From Winogradskyella sp. (GTDB taxonomy: Bacteria > Bacteroidota > Bacteroidia > Flavobacteriales > Flavobacteriaceae), in assembly GCF_025210595.1 (NCBI RefSeq), contig NZ_JAOARH010000047.1, forward strand, positions 1-52,778: DNA of 52,778 nucleotides, given 5' to 3'. Of this stretch, positions 28,484-36,040 are shown one piece after another. The translations under genes and the position numbers were made by a program. The stretch's first letter is position 1. Each line of letters starts with the position of its first letter. The notes beneath the pieces were generated by a model that made no database searches, had not been told where the DNA came from, and saw nothing but the letters and a program-made list of their open reading frames with translations.

Positions 28484-29755
28484 TCAATTTTTAACGATTA
28501 GACTATTACCTATAGCACATTGCAAACATTTATTTTTTTCGCAATAACATGCTTTTAATTGCAAGAGTGCTTGAGAGGTTAATGCATTTTTTTCTAAAGA
28601 CCTTAGTTGCATATATTTTTTCACAATAACATTACTTTCTACATTTACTTCTTTAATTAGTTCAAATAATCCGTCTTCAATATTTTCTCCTCGTGATTTG
28701 GCATAGCTAAACTTTAGAGGGATTATAGTATTAATAATAAGCAAATCAACAAAAGCCTTTGTTAGTATTTTATTTGAATTAACAGAAGTTGAATTAAAAG
28801 TGTAATGTATTTTCCAATATGTTGTTACACCTTTATTAAAGAGCTTATAAAAATCATCTTTTGCATTTAAACTCATTATCTTAGAAAAAAGCTGATGTTC
28901 TGCTACATAGAGATTAGCAAATTGCGATAATCTTATAGTCGGAAAGTTTGATGGTCGTAATCTAAAGAATCGAATAGGCAAAACACCTTGATTATTCAAC
29001 TTAAATTTTTGTTTAAAAAACTGAAACCGTTTTTTTAAATCTAAAAAATATACCTCTTGAATATCTTCTTGCAAGAAACCTGCTTGTCCAAATAGTAAAG
29101 CTTCTAGATCTAAAACATTATTTTGAAGCTTTCTAACCAGTGAATAATCCACTGAATTCCCTAAACTTAAAAACGCTTCACCATTTACTTTTAGTCCAAA
29201 GTTCTTTAATAACATTTTAAACAAAACAGCTTCCCAATCGTTTCTAGACTGTTGTAATAATCTCGAAATATCTTTAGACTTTCGCTCTAAGCGTTCTACA
29301 AATAATCTTTCTAACCAATTATTTATTACAAAATCATCAACTTCAGACAAATTAGATTCACAATTTATCCAGAGTTTAGATTGCACTAATTTTTTATAAC
29401 TATAAAGTAAATCTTTATCTACATATTGTTTTAGTTGTAATGTAGGTATTTCGGTATTGTCTTTTCTGTAAATTGCTGTGTCGTGTTCCCAAACCACATG
29501 TAAAATAACATTGTCGTAGGCATTATCTTTTTCGTGCCCATGAATATACCAATCAGATGATTTTACATGAATTTCTACATTACCTGCCCAAAGTTGGCCA
29601 TTAATACTTAATTGCGCATTAAAAAAATCTGGACCAGAATTAAGATTATGAGCACCAAACTGTTTTATTACAACAACCTCACCTGTTGTGGTTTTAAGCG
29701 AGGAGGTTAAAAACGCTTTGTGTTTCCAGATATAATGAAGAAAATCTTCTTGCAT
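28484..29755 (-). CDS. DUF2851 family protein
   Basis: This protein of 423 residues matches the Bacteroidota DUF2851 family (N-terminal EDFLHYIWKHK, then GPDFFNAQLSINGQLWAGNVEIHVKSSDW). The latter segment resembles a nuclease-like or lipocalin-like beta core, but no function is known to me. Near the C-terminus several cysteines are close together (CYCEKNKCLQCAIG), which may bind metal. I start it at the ATG at 29755; a start at 29782 would lie inside the terminator hairpin of the upstream gene (29769-29795). It is the first gene of a DUF2851-PspC-K+ channel operon. Confidence 0.85.
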   Translation of the reverse strand: MQEDFLHYIWKHKAFLTSSLKTTTGEVVVIKQFGAHNLNSGPDFFNAQLSINGQLWAGNVEIHVKSSDWYIHGHEKDNAYDNVILHVVWEHDTAIYRKDNTEIPTLQLKQYVDKDLLYSYKKLVQSKLWINCESNLSEVDDFVINNWLERLFVERLERKSKDISRLLQQSRNDWEAVLFKMLLKNFGLKVNGEAFLSLGNSVDYSLVRKLQNNVLDLEALLFGQAGFLQEDIQEVYFLDLKKRFQFFKQKFKLNNQGVLPIRFFRLRPSNFPTIRLSQFANLYVAEHQLFSKIMSLNAKDDFYKLFNKGVTTYWKIHYTFNSTSVNSNKILTKAFVDLLIINTIIPLKFSYAKSRGENIEDGLFELIKEVNVESNVIVKKYMQLRSLEKNALTSQALLQLKACYCEKNKCLQCAIGNSLIVKN

Positions 29756-29768
29756 GCTCCTAAAATAA

Positions 29769-29795
29769 AAAATCCTGAGCAAAACTCAGGATTTT
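29769..29795 (-). terminator. Rho-independent terminator of the cysteine/cystathionine synthase gene
   Basis: AAAATCCTGAG and CTCAGGATTTT form a perfect 11-bp stem with loop CAAAA. It lies about 70 bases after the stop codon, beyond a palindromic repeat (29811-29863). Confidence 0.88.
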
Positions 29796-29810
29796 CTATT
29801 AAGTTGATTA

Positions 29811-29863
29811 AGATTTCTGCTTTGCGCCTCCGCTAAAGCTTCAGCGAACGCAGCCGCAGAAAT
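29811..29863 (-). repeat. Stop-codon-associated palindromic repeat, long nested copy
   Basis: ATTTCTGC (29813-29820) and GCAGAAAT (29856-29863) enclose a second inverted repeat (CGCT..AGCG) at about 29831-29845. It begins three bases after the stop codon of the PLP enzyme gene. It is GC-rich relative to its surroundings. Outer arms are the same as in the copy after rpoC. Confidence 0.75.
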
Positions 29864-29866
29864 TAT

Positions 29867-30847
29867 TTACTCTATATAACCCATCTCACGCATCCAATCG
29901 TCATTAAACATTTTACCGACATAACGGCTACCATGATCGTGAAACAATACCACAACCACATCATCTGGACCAAAATGTTCTTTAAGCTGAAGTACACCTT
30001 TAATTGCTGCACCAGCTGAATTTCCTAAAAACATGCCTTCTTCCTTAGCTAACCTCTGTGTATAAACAGCTGCATCTTTATCGGTTACTTTTGTAAAACC
30101 ATCAATAATATCGAAATCTACATTAGCTGGAAGAATATCCTCTCCTATACCTTCGGTGACATAAGGATAAATTTCATCTTCATCAAAAACACCTGTTTCG
30201 TGATATTTTTTAAACACAGAACCATAGGTGTCTACTCCCCAAACTTTTACATTAGGGTTTTGTTCTTTTAAATATTTACCTACTCCAGAAATAGTTCCAC
30301 CTGTACCAACACCAACTACAAAATGCGTTATCTTTCCATCGGTTTGTTCCCAAATTTCTGGCCCTGTGCTTTCGTAATGTGCTTTTGCATTACTCGGATT
30401 ATCATATTGATTTACATACCAAGAATTTGGTGTTTCTTCTCCTAATCGCTTAGATACAGAATAATAACTTCTTGGATCATCTGGCTCAACAGCAGTAGGG
30501 CAAACAATAACCTCAGCACCAACAGCACGCATCATATCTACTTTTTCTTTAGACTGTTTATCTGCCATTACAAAAATACATTTGTAACCTTTTATGATAG
30601 CTGCTAAAGCTAAACCCATACCTGTATTACCTGAAGTACCTTCTATAATAGTACCCCCTGGTTTTAAACGACCATCAGCTTCGGCATCTTCTATCATTTG
30701 TAATGCCATACGATCCTTTACCGAATTTCCTGGATTAAACGTTTCGTATTTAGCAAGTACTAAACATGGTAGCTCTTCTACCAACTTATTCATTTTTACT
30801 AATGGTGTATTACCAATTGTTCCTAGTATATTTTCTACGTATTCCAT
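29867..30847 (-). CDS. PLP-dependent cystathionine beta-synthase / cysteine synthase family enzyme
   Basis: This 326-residue fold-type II PLP enzyme has the Schiff-base lysine in NPGNSVKDRM (about 38-47), the phosphate loop GTSGNTG (about 70) and GTGGT (about 180). The sequence from SVKDRMALQMIEDAE to the C-terminal FNDDWMREMGY matches the catalytic core of cystathionine beta-synthase more closely than classic CysK, but it lacks the C-terminal CBS domains. It could therefore condense serine with homocysteine, or O-acetylserine with sulfide. It has its own strong promoter (30865-30894), a palindromic repeat directly after the stop, and then a terminator, so it is monocistronic. Confidence 0.88.
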   Translation of the reverse strand: MEYVENILGTIGNTPLVKMNKLVEELPCLVLAKYETFNPGNSVKDRMALQMIEDAEADGRLKPGGTIIEGTSGNTGMGLALAAIIKGYKCIFVMADKQSKEKVDMMRAVGAEVIVCPTAVEPDDPRSYYSVSKRLGEETPNSWYVNQYDNPSNAKAHYESTGPEIWEQTDGKITHFVVGVGTGGTISGVGKYLKEQNPNVKVWGVDTYGSVFKKYHETGVFDEDEIYPYVTEGIGEDILPANVDFDIIDGFTKVTDKDAAVYTQRLAKEEGMFLGNSAGAAIKGVLQLKEHFGPDDVVVVLFHDHGSRYVGKMFNDDWMREMGYIE

Positions 30848-30864
30848 AGTTTAATTTTGCTTTG

Positions 30865-30894
30865 CAAATTTAAGCTAAAAGCAAAAAGAACAAA
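30865..30894 (-). promoter_or_regulatory. Bacteroidota-type promoter for the PLP enzyme gene
   Basis: On the minus strand TTTG (30894-30891), an 18-base spacer and TAAATTTG (30872-30865) match the consensus. The -7 box is 17 bases before the ATG. Confidence 0.72.
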
Positions 30895-30953
30895 GTTAAA
30901 AATAGGTTATGATCTTAATGAGACTGAAATGACTCTATGTATTAATACTGCCT

Positions 30954-31151
30954 TTAAAAAAACAACATTACTAACCTGACTAGCGCAACAATAAAAATTA
31001 ATACAGCAATAATTGATTTTACAGATATTGATTCTTCAGAAATTGATTTTGGAGGTCCTGAAGAAGATGTATTGACAGTAGAACAAAAAGGACAAACTAC
31101 TTTTTGTTTATAAAATTTTTCTCCACAATTTTTGCATTCAATTACATCCAT
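30954..31151 (-). CDS. Small zinc-ribbon membrane protein
   Basis: This 65-residue protein has four cysteines in two pairs (C6, C9, C20, C23; CxxC-x10-CxxC), forming a zinc ribbon, a Ser-rich linker and one C-terminal membrane helix (about 45-64). The tail-anchored layout puts the zinc ribbon in the cytosol. I do not recognise a specific family or role. It lies between the lolC/E-like permease gene and the PLP enzyme gene on the same strand. Confidence 0.72.
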   Translation of the reverse strand: MDVIECKNCGEKFYKQKVVCPFCSTVNTSSSGPPKSISEESISVKSIIAVLIFIVALVRLVMLFF

Positions 31152-31213
31152 AATAATAAGTCTGAACTAATTAAAAAACTAAAGATAATAGAAAAGTTCT
31201 GAATTTAAAGGAC

Positions 31214-32455
31214 TTAATCAAACCGAATTGCTTTTGCTGGAGAAATCTTAGAAATAATAACAGAAGGAATTAAAAGCATAAACAAGCACGCAATAAAAGT
31301 TCCTATGCTCAATAACAGCACAAAATCTAAGCTTATATAAACTGGTGCTTCACTTACATAATAGGTGTCTGGATCTAAAGGGAATAGTTTAAAATATTTT
31401 TGAGCAAACAACAATCCTAAGCCAATAATATTTCCCCAAAGTAATCCTAAGCCAATTAAATAAGAAGCATTATAAAGAAATACTTTTCTTATTGACCAAT
31501 TTGAACTTCCTAACGCCTTTAAAAGCCCTATCATATTGGTACGTTCTAAGATAAGCACCAACAATGTTGTAATCATATTAATACCAGCAACAATTATCAT
31601 AATAGCTATAATTATGTTGGTGTTAGAATCAAAGATTTTAATCCATTCAAAAACCGTATAATATTTTCTATTAACTGGTGTTGCATTAAGTAATGAAGGA
31701 ATTTCTTGAAACACCTCACTATACTTTTCATCTATTTTAGAAAAATCATCAATATATACCTCAAAACTTCCTATTTGATCAGCTTCCCATTTATTGAGAC
31801 GCTGAATATGCCTTAAGTCAGCAATGCAAAATTTCTCATCCAATTCCTGAAAACCAGAATTGTATATTCCAACAATTGTAAAAGCCATTTGTCTTGGTCG
31901 GCTATTAAGGGTAGCTTCATTATCAGTAAATAATGTTTGAAATTTATCTCCAAGTTTAAAACCTAATCGATTGGCTAAATAATTAGAAATTAAAACTTCC
32001 TCATTACGCTTTCCTGAAAAATCAGGCACACGACCTTGCACTAAGAATTCTTCAAAATATTCCCAATTATAATCTCCACCAGCACCTTTAACAACAACAC
32101 CTTCAAAATCTGTTTCTGTTCTAATGACTGCAAATTTTGAAGCCACACCTTGAATATGTTTAATACCCTCTACTTTATTGAATTTAGGGTAAAATTCTTG
32201 ATTAATAGAAATTGGCACTTGAGATTCGTCTGAGGCATTGGTATCATAGTTGGTGATTTCTATATGACCACTAAATGCAACCACTTTATCTCTAATTTTT
32301 TGCTGCAAACCCAAACCTGTTGAAATAGCTACAAGCATTACAATAACACCTATAGCAATCGCAGCAATACCAATTTTAATTATTGGTGCCGAAACACTAT
32401 TTTTATACGCTTTATTACCAATAATGCGTTTAGCTATAAACAATTCAAAATTCAA
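31214..32455 (-). CDS. LolC/LolE-type ABC transporter permease (FtsX family)
   Basis: This 413-residue membrane protein has the FtsX/LolCE layout. One helix is at about 22-48 (IKIGIAAIAIGVIVMLVAISTG), a large periplasmic domain at about 50-270 and three more helices at about 277-300, 330-350 and 375-400. The characteristic ILERTNMIGLLKALGSSNWSIRKVFL lies after helix 2. By family it extracts lipoproteins to the outer-membrane LolA route with LolD; the ATPase is not in this window. Its ATG is only 9 bases from the divergent ATG of the NamZ-family gene. Confidence 0.87.
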   Translation of the reverse strand: MNFELFIAKRIIGNKAYKNSVSAPIIKIGIAAIAIGVIVMLVAISTGLGLQQKIRDKVVAFSGHIEITNYDTNASDESQVPISINQEFYPKFNKVEGIKHIQGVASKFAVIRTETDFEGVVVKGAGGDYNWEYFEEFLVQGRVPDFSGKRNEEVLISNYLANRLGFKLGDKFQTLFTDNEATLNSRPRQMAFTIVGIYNSGFQELDEKFCIADLRHIQRLNKWEADQIGSFEVYIDDFSKIDEKYSEVFQEIPSLLNATPVNRKYYTVFEWIKIFDSNTNIIIAIMIIVAGINMITTLLVLILERTNMIGLLKALGSSNWSIRKVFLYNASYLIGLGLLWGNIIGLGLLFAQKYFKLFPLDPDTYYVSEAPVYISLDFVLLLSIGTFIACLFMLLIPSVIISKISPAKAIRFD

Positions 32456-32464
32456 AACTAAAAT

Positions 32465-33748
32465 ATGAGTTTTAAGGTTTTCAAAAATACAGTTTTATTA
32501 TTTGTCTTGGTAGTGATTTCTTGTGCAGGAAAAGGAGGTTGTCCTGTGGTAGAAAATAATCGATCAGAAATTGATAGCATGCAAGTAAATGAAATTCTGA
32601 AACAAGTTCAGGATGACAATAATATTATTGTCGGTGCTAACCAAATCGAAGCTTATTTACCCTTACTTAAAGGAAAGCGTGTTGGTATTGTCGCAAACCA
32701 AACAAGCGTTATATTTTTAGAAATAAGAGACAAGAAGCAAGAAACAAAACGATATACACATATTGTTGATTCAATGCTAAACTTGAAGGTTGATATTAAA
32801 AAAGTATTTTCACCTGAGCATGGTTTTAGAGGCAAAGCTGATGCTGGCGAAAATGTAAAAGATGGTGTAGATACCAAAACAGGTTTACCTATTTTTTCGC
32901 TTCATGGAAAACATAAAAAACCTACTAAACAACAATTAGAAGATTTAGATATTGTTGTTTTTGATATTCAAGATGTTGGTGTACGCTTTTACACTTACAT
33001 TTCAACATTACATTATGTGATGGAAGCTTGTGCAGAAAATAATGTACAGCTACTTATTTTAGATCGTCCAAACCCAAATGGTAATTATATAGATGGTCCT
33101 GTTTTAGAAAAAGAACATCGTAGTTTTTTAGGAATGCACCCAATTCCTTTGGTTCATGGTATGACCATTGGTGAATACGCACAAATGATTAACGGTGAAA
33201 ACTGGCTTAACAATAGCATAACTTGCGACATTACAGTTGTTAAAATGGAACATTACATTCATAACAGTACTTATAGCCTACCTATTAGACCTTCACCAAA
33301 TTTACCAAATGACCAAGCTATAAGTTTATATCCTAGTTTAGGCTTATTTGAAGGCACCAACATTAATGCTGGTAGAGGCACTGAATTTCAGTTTCAACGT
33401 TATGGAGCACCATTTTTAGATAAAAATCATTATAAGTTTAACTACACACCTATTCCTAATTTTGGATCTAAACACCCAAAACATAAAAATGAAGTTTGCT
33501 TTGGCGCAGATTTATCTAAAATTAAAGCTAAAAGACGTTTTACTCTAAAGTATGTTATTGATGCTTACAAGAATGCAACGGATAAATCTAAAGTGTTTAA
33601 TACAGCTAATTTTACCAAACATGCTGGCACTGAAAAGCTACAACAGCAAATTGAAGCTGGCTTAAATGAAACTGAAATAAAAGCAAGTTGGAAAGAGGGT
33701 TTAAAGGCCTTTAAAAAAATTAGATCTAAATATTTAATCTATAATTAG
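32465..33748 (+). CDS. NamZ-family (DUF1343) exo-beta-N-acetylmuramidase-like lipoprotein
   Basis: This 427-residue protein has a lipoprotein signal (lipobox VISC, Cys20) and then a complete DUF1343 domain from IIVGANQIEAYLPLLKGKRVG to the end. It includes SPEHGFRG (116-123), VVFDIQDVGVRFYTY, ILDRPNPN and LFEGTNINAGRGTEFQFQRYGAP. DUF1343 includes NamZ of Tannerella, which removes MurNAc from peptidoglycan fragments, so a cell-wall recycling role is likely. Two stretches look like insertions of small DNA repeats: residues 44-52 (ILKQVQDDN) and 84-97 (FLEIRDKKQETKRY) between NQTSVI and THIVDSML, where the family normally has about two residues. Its stop codon abuts the stop codon of the convergent gene. 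Confidence 0.88.
   Translation: MSFKVFKNTVLLFVLVVISCAGKGGCPVVENNRSEIDSMQVNEILKQVQDDNNIIVGANQIEAYLPLLKGKRVGIVANQTSVIFLEIRDKKQETKRYTHIVDSMLNLKVDIKKVFSPEHGFRGKADAGENVKDGVDTKTGLPIFSLHGKHKKPTKQQLEDLDIVVFDIQDVGVRFYTYISTLHYVMEACAENNVQLLILDRPNPNGNYIDGPVLEKEHRSFLGMHPIPLVHGMTIGEYAQMINGENWLNNSITCDITVVKMEHYIHNSTYSLPIRPSPNLPNDQAISLYPSLGLFEGTNINAGRGTEFQFQRYGAPFLDKNHYKFNYTPIPNFGSKHPKHKNEVCFGADLSKIKAKRRFTLKYVIDAYKNATDKSKVFNTANFTKHAGTEKLQQQIEAGLNETEIKASWKEGLKAFKKIRSKYLIYN
32597..32621 (+). repeat. Intergenic-type repeat inside the NamZ-family coding sequence
   Basis: CTGAAACAAGTTCAGGATGACA is a repeat usually met between flavobacterial genes, with a CTGAA/TTCAG palindrome. Here it is read in frame as LKQVQDD. 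The 15-mer TTCAGGATGACAATA (32607-32621) recurs exactly in the intergenic repeat at 38316-38330. Confidence 0.7.
32713..32754 (+). repeat. Heptad repeat array inside the NamZ-family coding sequence
   Basis: Four consecutive 7-base units (GAAATAA, GAGACAA, GAAGCAA, GAAACAA; consensus GARRYAA) at 32720-32747, flanked by partial units in the same phase, span 42 bases. This coincides with the extra residues 84-97. Confidence 0.7.
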
Positions 33749-34180
33749 CTAATTCTTTATCATTGAGCTACTCTTTTTTAATTCTGTAGCCACCACTTTT
33801 TTAGAAGCAATCTTTACTGACTCTGGTTTTGGGATTTCTTTTAATATATTAACGACAAACACAATGCGTTTGGGTGATTGTACAGCAACAAAAATGTGTC
33901 TACCTTTTGGCAACTTATTAAGTGGTAACTTATAGAAAGTTGTATCTACATAAGCATCAAAATCTCTTCCGTAATCTTTGTTTATAGAATAGAGGTAGTT
34001 TATTTTTTTATCACTCTTAAGAATTAAAGTGTCTCTGGTATTGTTTAATTTATGTATTAAACCTTTAGCCTGAATATTTCTATTCATTTCAAGGTTTGCA
34101 TAATGCTCTTGAGCTTTTAAGGAAAAACTTAATAAAAAAACGAGGACAACGATGAGGAGAATTCGGATTAAATTTTTCAT
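33749..34180 (-). CDS. Uncharacterised small secreted protein
   Basis: This 143-residue protein has a signal peptide (residues 1-23, LLSFSLKAQ) and a small soluble domain with several beta-strand-like stretches (DTTFYKLPLNKLPKGRHIFVAVQSPKRIVFVVNI). The C-terminus is Lys/Ser-rich. I do not recognise a family. Its stop codon directly abuts that of the convergent NamZ-family gene, with no terminator between them. The next gene upstream on this strand (GDPD) lies 150 bases away. Confidence 0.7.
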   Translation of the reverse strand: MKNLIRILLIVVLVFLLSFSLKAQEHYANLEMNRNIQAKGLIHKLNNTRDTLILKSDKKINYLYSINKDYGRDFDAYVDTTFYKLPLNKLPKGRHIFVAVQSPKRIVFVVNILKEIPKPESVKIASKKVVATELKKSSSMIKN

Positions 34181-34330
34181 TACAGCAAAGCTTTAAGTTA
34201 AACATAAGGGTGTTTAGCTCAACGGTAATTAATTAATCCATAACAAACATAATTGGATAATTGATTGAGATGACAAAAAACCCATCAACTACGCAGAAAT
34301 TAGAGGAACGACGTTTTTGTTAGCAAACTA

Positions 34331-35200
34331 TTAATTAGAACGAATTTCTATAAGCCTATCTGGATAGTCTGTAATAATACCATCAACATTCCATCGCAAC
34401 ATCTTAAACAAATCTTGTTCATCGTTGACTGTCCAAGGAATTATTTGATAATCTTTAGCATGATATTGCTTTATCGTTTCAAACGTTAAGAGTTTAAAAT
34501 ATGGACTTATAATTTCAGGTTTGTATGACAACTTTGCCAGTTTCCCGGAAATAGTTTCGTCTTCATCTACCAGCAAAGCAACTGGCATTTTGGGTGACTG
34601 TTTTTTTATTTCTTCAAGAATAACCAAATCAAAAGACTGTAGGTTTACCTGATTGAACATTTTATTTTCTATAATTTCATCTAAAACAATTTTCACATAT
34701 TCCTTTGGATGTGGTGTGTAAACACCGTAATATCTTGGCTTAGACTTTATTTCTATATTCAGCTTAACTTTAGGATTCTTTGCTTTTACTAAATTAAAAA
34801 CTTCTACCAACAAGGGTTTATAGGTTTTTATTTTCTTTTGATTAGGATAGGTTGGATGGAATTTTGTCCCACAATCAAATTGCTTAATTTCTTTATGAGT
34901 CATTTCATAAAGATTGTACTTCATATCCATTTCTTCTGTAATAACAGTACCTTTTGGATTAAAACAAATGGTTCTACTCATAAAAGGCTCATGAGAAACC
35001 ACAACTTCTTTGCCTTTAGTAATAGCAATATCTAACTCTAAGGTGGTAACACCTAATTCTATTGCTTTTTCAAATGCTGGTAAAGAATTTTCAGGATATA
35101 AACCTCTACAGCCTCTGTGTCCTTGTATATCAAGTTGTTTATTAGAATTGCAGCTCATTAAAAAACTTATTAGAAGAAAAAGCATACTATTTTTCAACAT
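34331..35200 (-). CDS. Glycerophosphodiester phosphodiesterase-family lipoprotein
   Basis: This protein of 289 residues has a lipoprotein signal (lipobox LMSC) followed by the GDPD catalytic domain. GHRGCRGLYPENSLPAF carries the catalytic His and PEN motif, LELDIAITKGKEVVVSHEP the metal-binding and second His residues; the barrel closes with the WTVND and GIITDYPD motifs. It would hydrolyse glycerophosphodiesters to glycerol-3-phosphate outside the inner membrane. I use the ATG at 35200, which overlaps the stop of the upstream desaturase-family gene by 14 bases; an ATG at 35185 would avoid the overlap and leave a shorter signal. An ATG at 35224 gives a long charged lead and is unlikely. Confidence 0.85.
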   Translation of the reverse strand: MLKNSMLFLLISFLMSCNSNKQLDIQGHRGCRGLYPENSLPAFEKAIELGVTTLELDIAITKGKEVVVSHEPFMSRTICFNPKGTVITEEMDMKYNLYEMTHKEIKQFDCGTKFHPTYPNQKKIKTYKPLLVEVFNLVKAKNPKVKLNIEIKSKPRYYGVYTPHPKEYVKIVLDEIIENKMFNQVNLQSFDLVILEEIKKQSPKMPVALLVDEDETISGKLAKLSYKPEIISPYFKLLTFETIKQYHAKDYQIIPWTVNDEQDLFKMLRWNVDGIITDYPDRLIEIRSN

Positions 35201-36035
35201 CTGCTGAGAGTGTTGGTTTCTCATATTTTTGAAAAGGTTGCTTTAGTAATTCAACTATTTGGCCATTCTTTTTTTCATCAGGAAACACATCTACTCCATA
35301 CACAATATTTTCGCGATCCATATACATATAAGTGCCAAAAATACGATCCCAAATACTAAAAATATTACCATAGTTAGAATCTGTATATGGCAATCTATAA
35401 TGATGGTGAATCTTATGCATATCTGGTGAAATAATAAAATAACTCAGAACTCTATCTAAGCCTTTTGGCATTTTAATATTAGCATGTGTAAATTGCGTAA
35501 ACACTAAAGACATAGCTTGATACAACATCACCAAAGCAAAAGGTGTACCTACCACAAAAACACCCAATAATGTAAATGTAAACCTAATGATACTCTCTAT
35601 AGGATGGTGTCTATTTGCTGTTGTAGTATCTACCTTATGATCTGTGTGGTGCACCAAATGCACCATCCACAATGGTTTTACTTTATGCTCTACAAAATGC
35701 GCTAAATAGGCACCAAAAAAATCTAATAATAAAATACCAAGTAAAACATATAACCACAAAGGTTGTTCGTTTGAAAACAACCAATTAATAACTCCAAAAT
35801 TATTATCAGCTACCCATTTTGATGACCAGAACAACAAAGAAGCTAATGTAAAATTAATAATTACCGTAGTAAGGGTGAAAAACAAATTAGGCAATGCATG
35901 TTGCCATTTGTTGTATTTAAATTTAAACAAAGGTAAACCACCTTCTAATAACCAGAAAAAAGTTAATCCGCCAATTAAAATTAGGCTTCTGTGTAGCGAT
36001 GGAATATTTTCAAAATAATTAACTATACTTTCCAA
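35187..36035 (-). CDS. Sterol desaturase / fatty acid hydroxylase superfamily membrane protein
   Basis: This 282-residue protein has about four membrane helices and the di-iron histidine clusters of the family: HFVEH (113-117), HLVHHTDHKVD (126-136), HH near 143 and HKIHHHYRLPYTDSNYGN near 205. It would hydroxylate or desaturate a lipid chain with O2; the substrate is unknown. It is followed by the GDPD gene with overlapping ends and preceded after 5 bases by a secreted protein gene, so the three form one operon. Confidence 0.88.
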   Translation of the reverse strand: MESIVNYFENIPSLHRSLILIGGLTFFWLLEGGLPLFKFKYNKWQHALPNLFFTLTTVIINFTLASLLFWSSKWVADNNFGVINWLFSNEQPLWLYVLLGILLLDFFGAYLAHFVEHKVKPLWMVHLVHHTDHKVDTTTANRHHPIESIIRFTFTLLGVFVVGTPFALVMLYQAMSLVFTQFTHANIKMPKGLDRVLSYFIISPDMHKIHHHYRLPYTDSNYGNIFSIWDRIFGTYMYMDRENIVYGVDVFPDEKKNGQIVELLKQPFQKYEKPTLSADVEK

Positions 36036-36040
36036 AAAAA

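Noticed and set aside
29756-29782. Upstream start for the DUF2851 gene
   Set aside because: It lies within the terminator hairpin of the preceding gene.
34291-34303. Possible half copy of the stop-codon palindrome (ACGCAGAAATTAG)
   Set aside because: Only one arm is present and the other cannot be found nearby.
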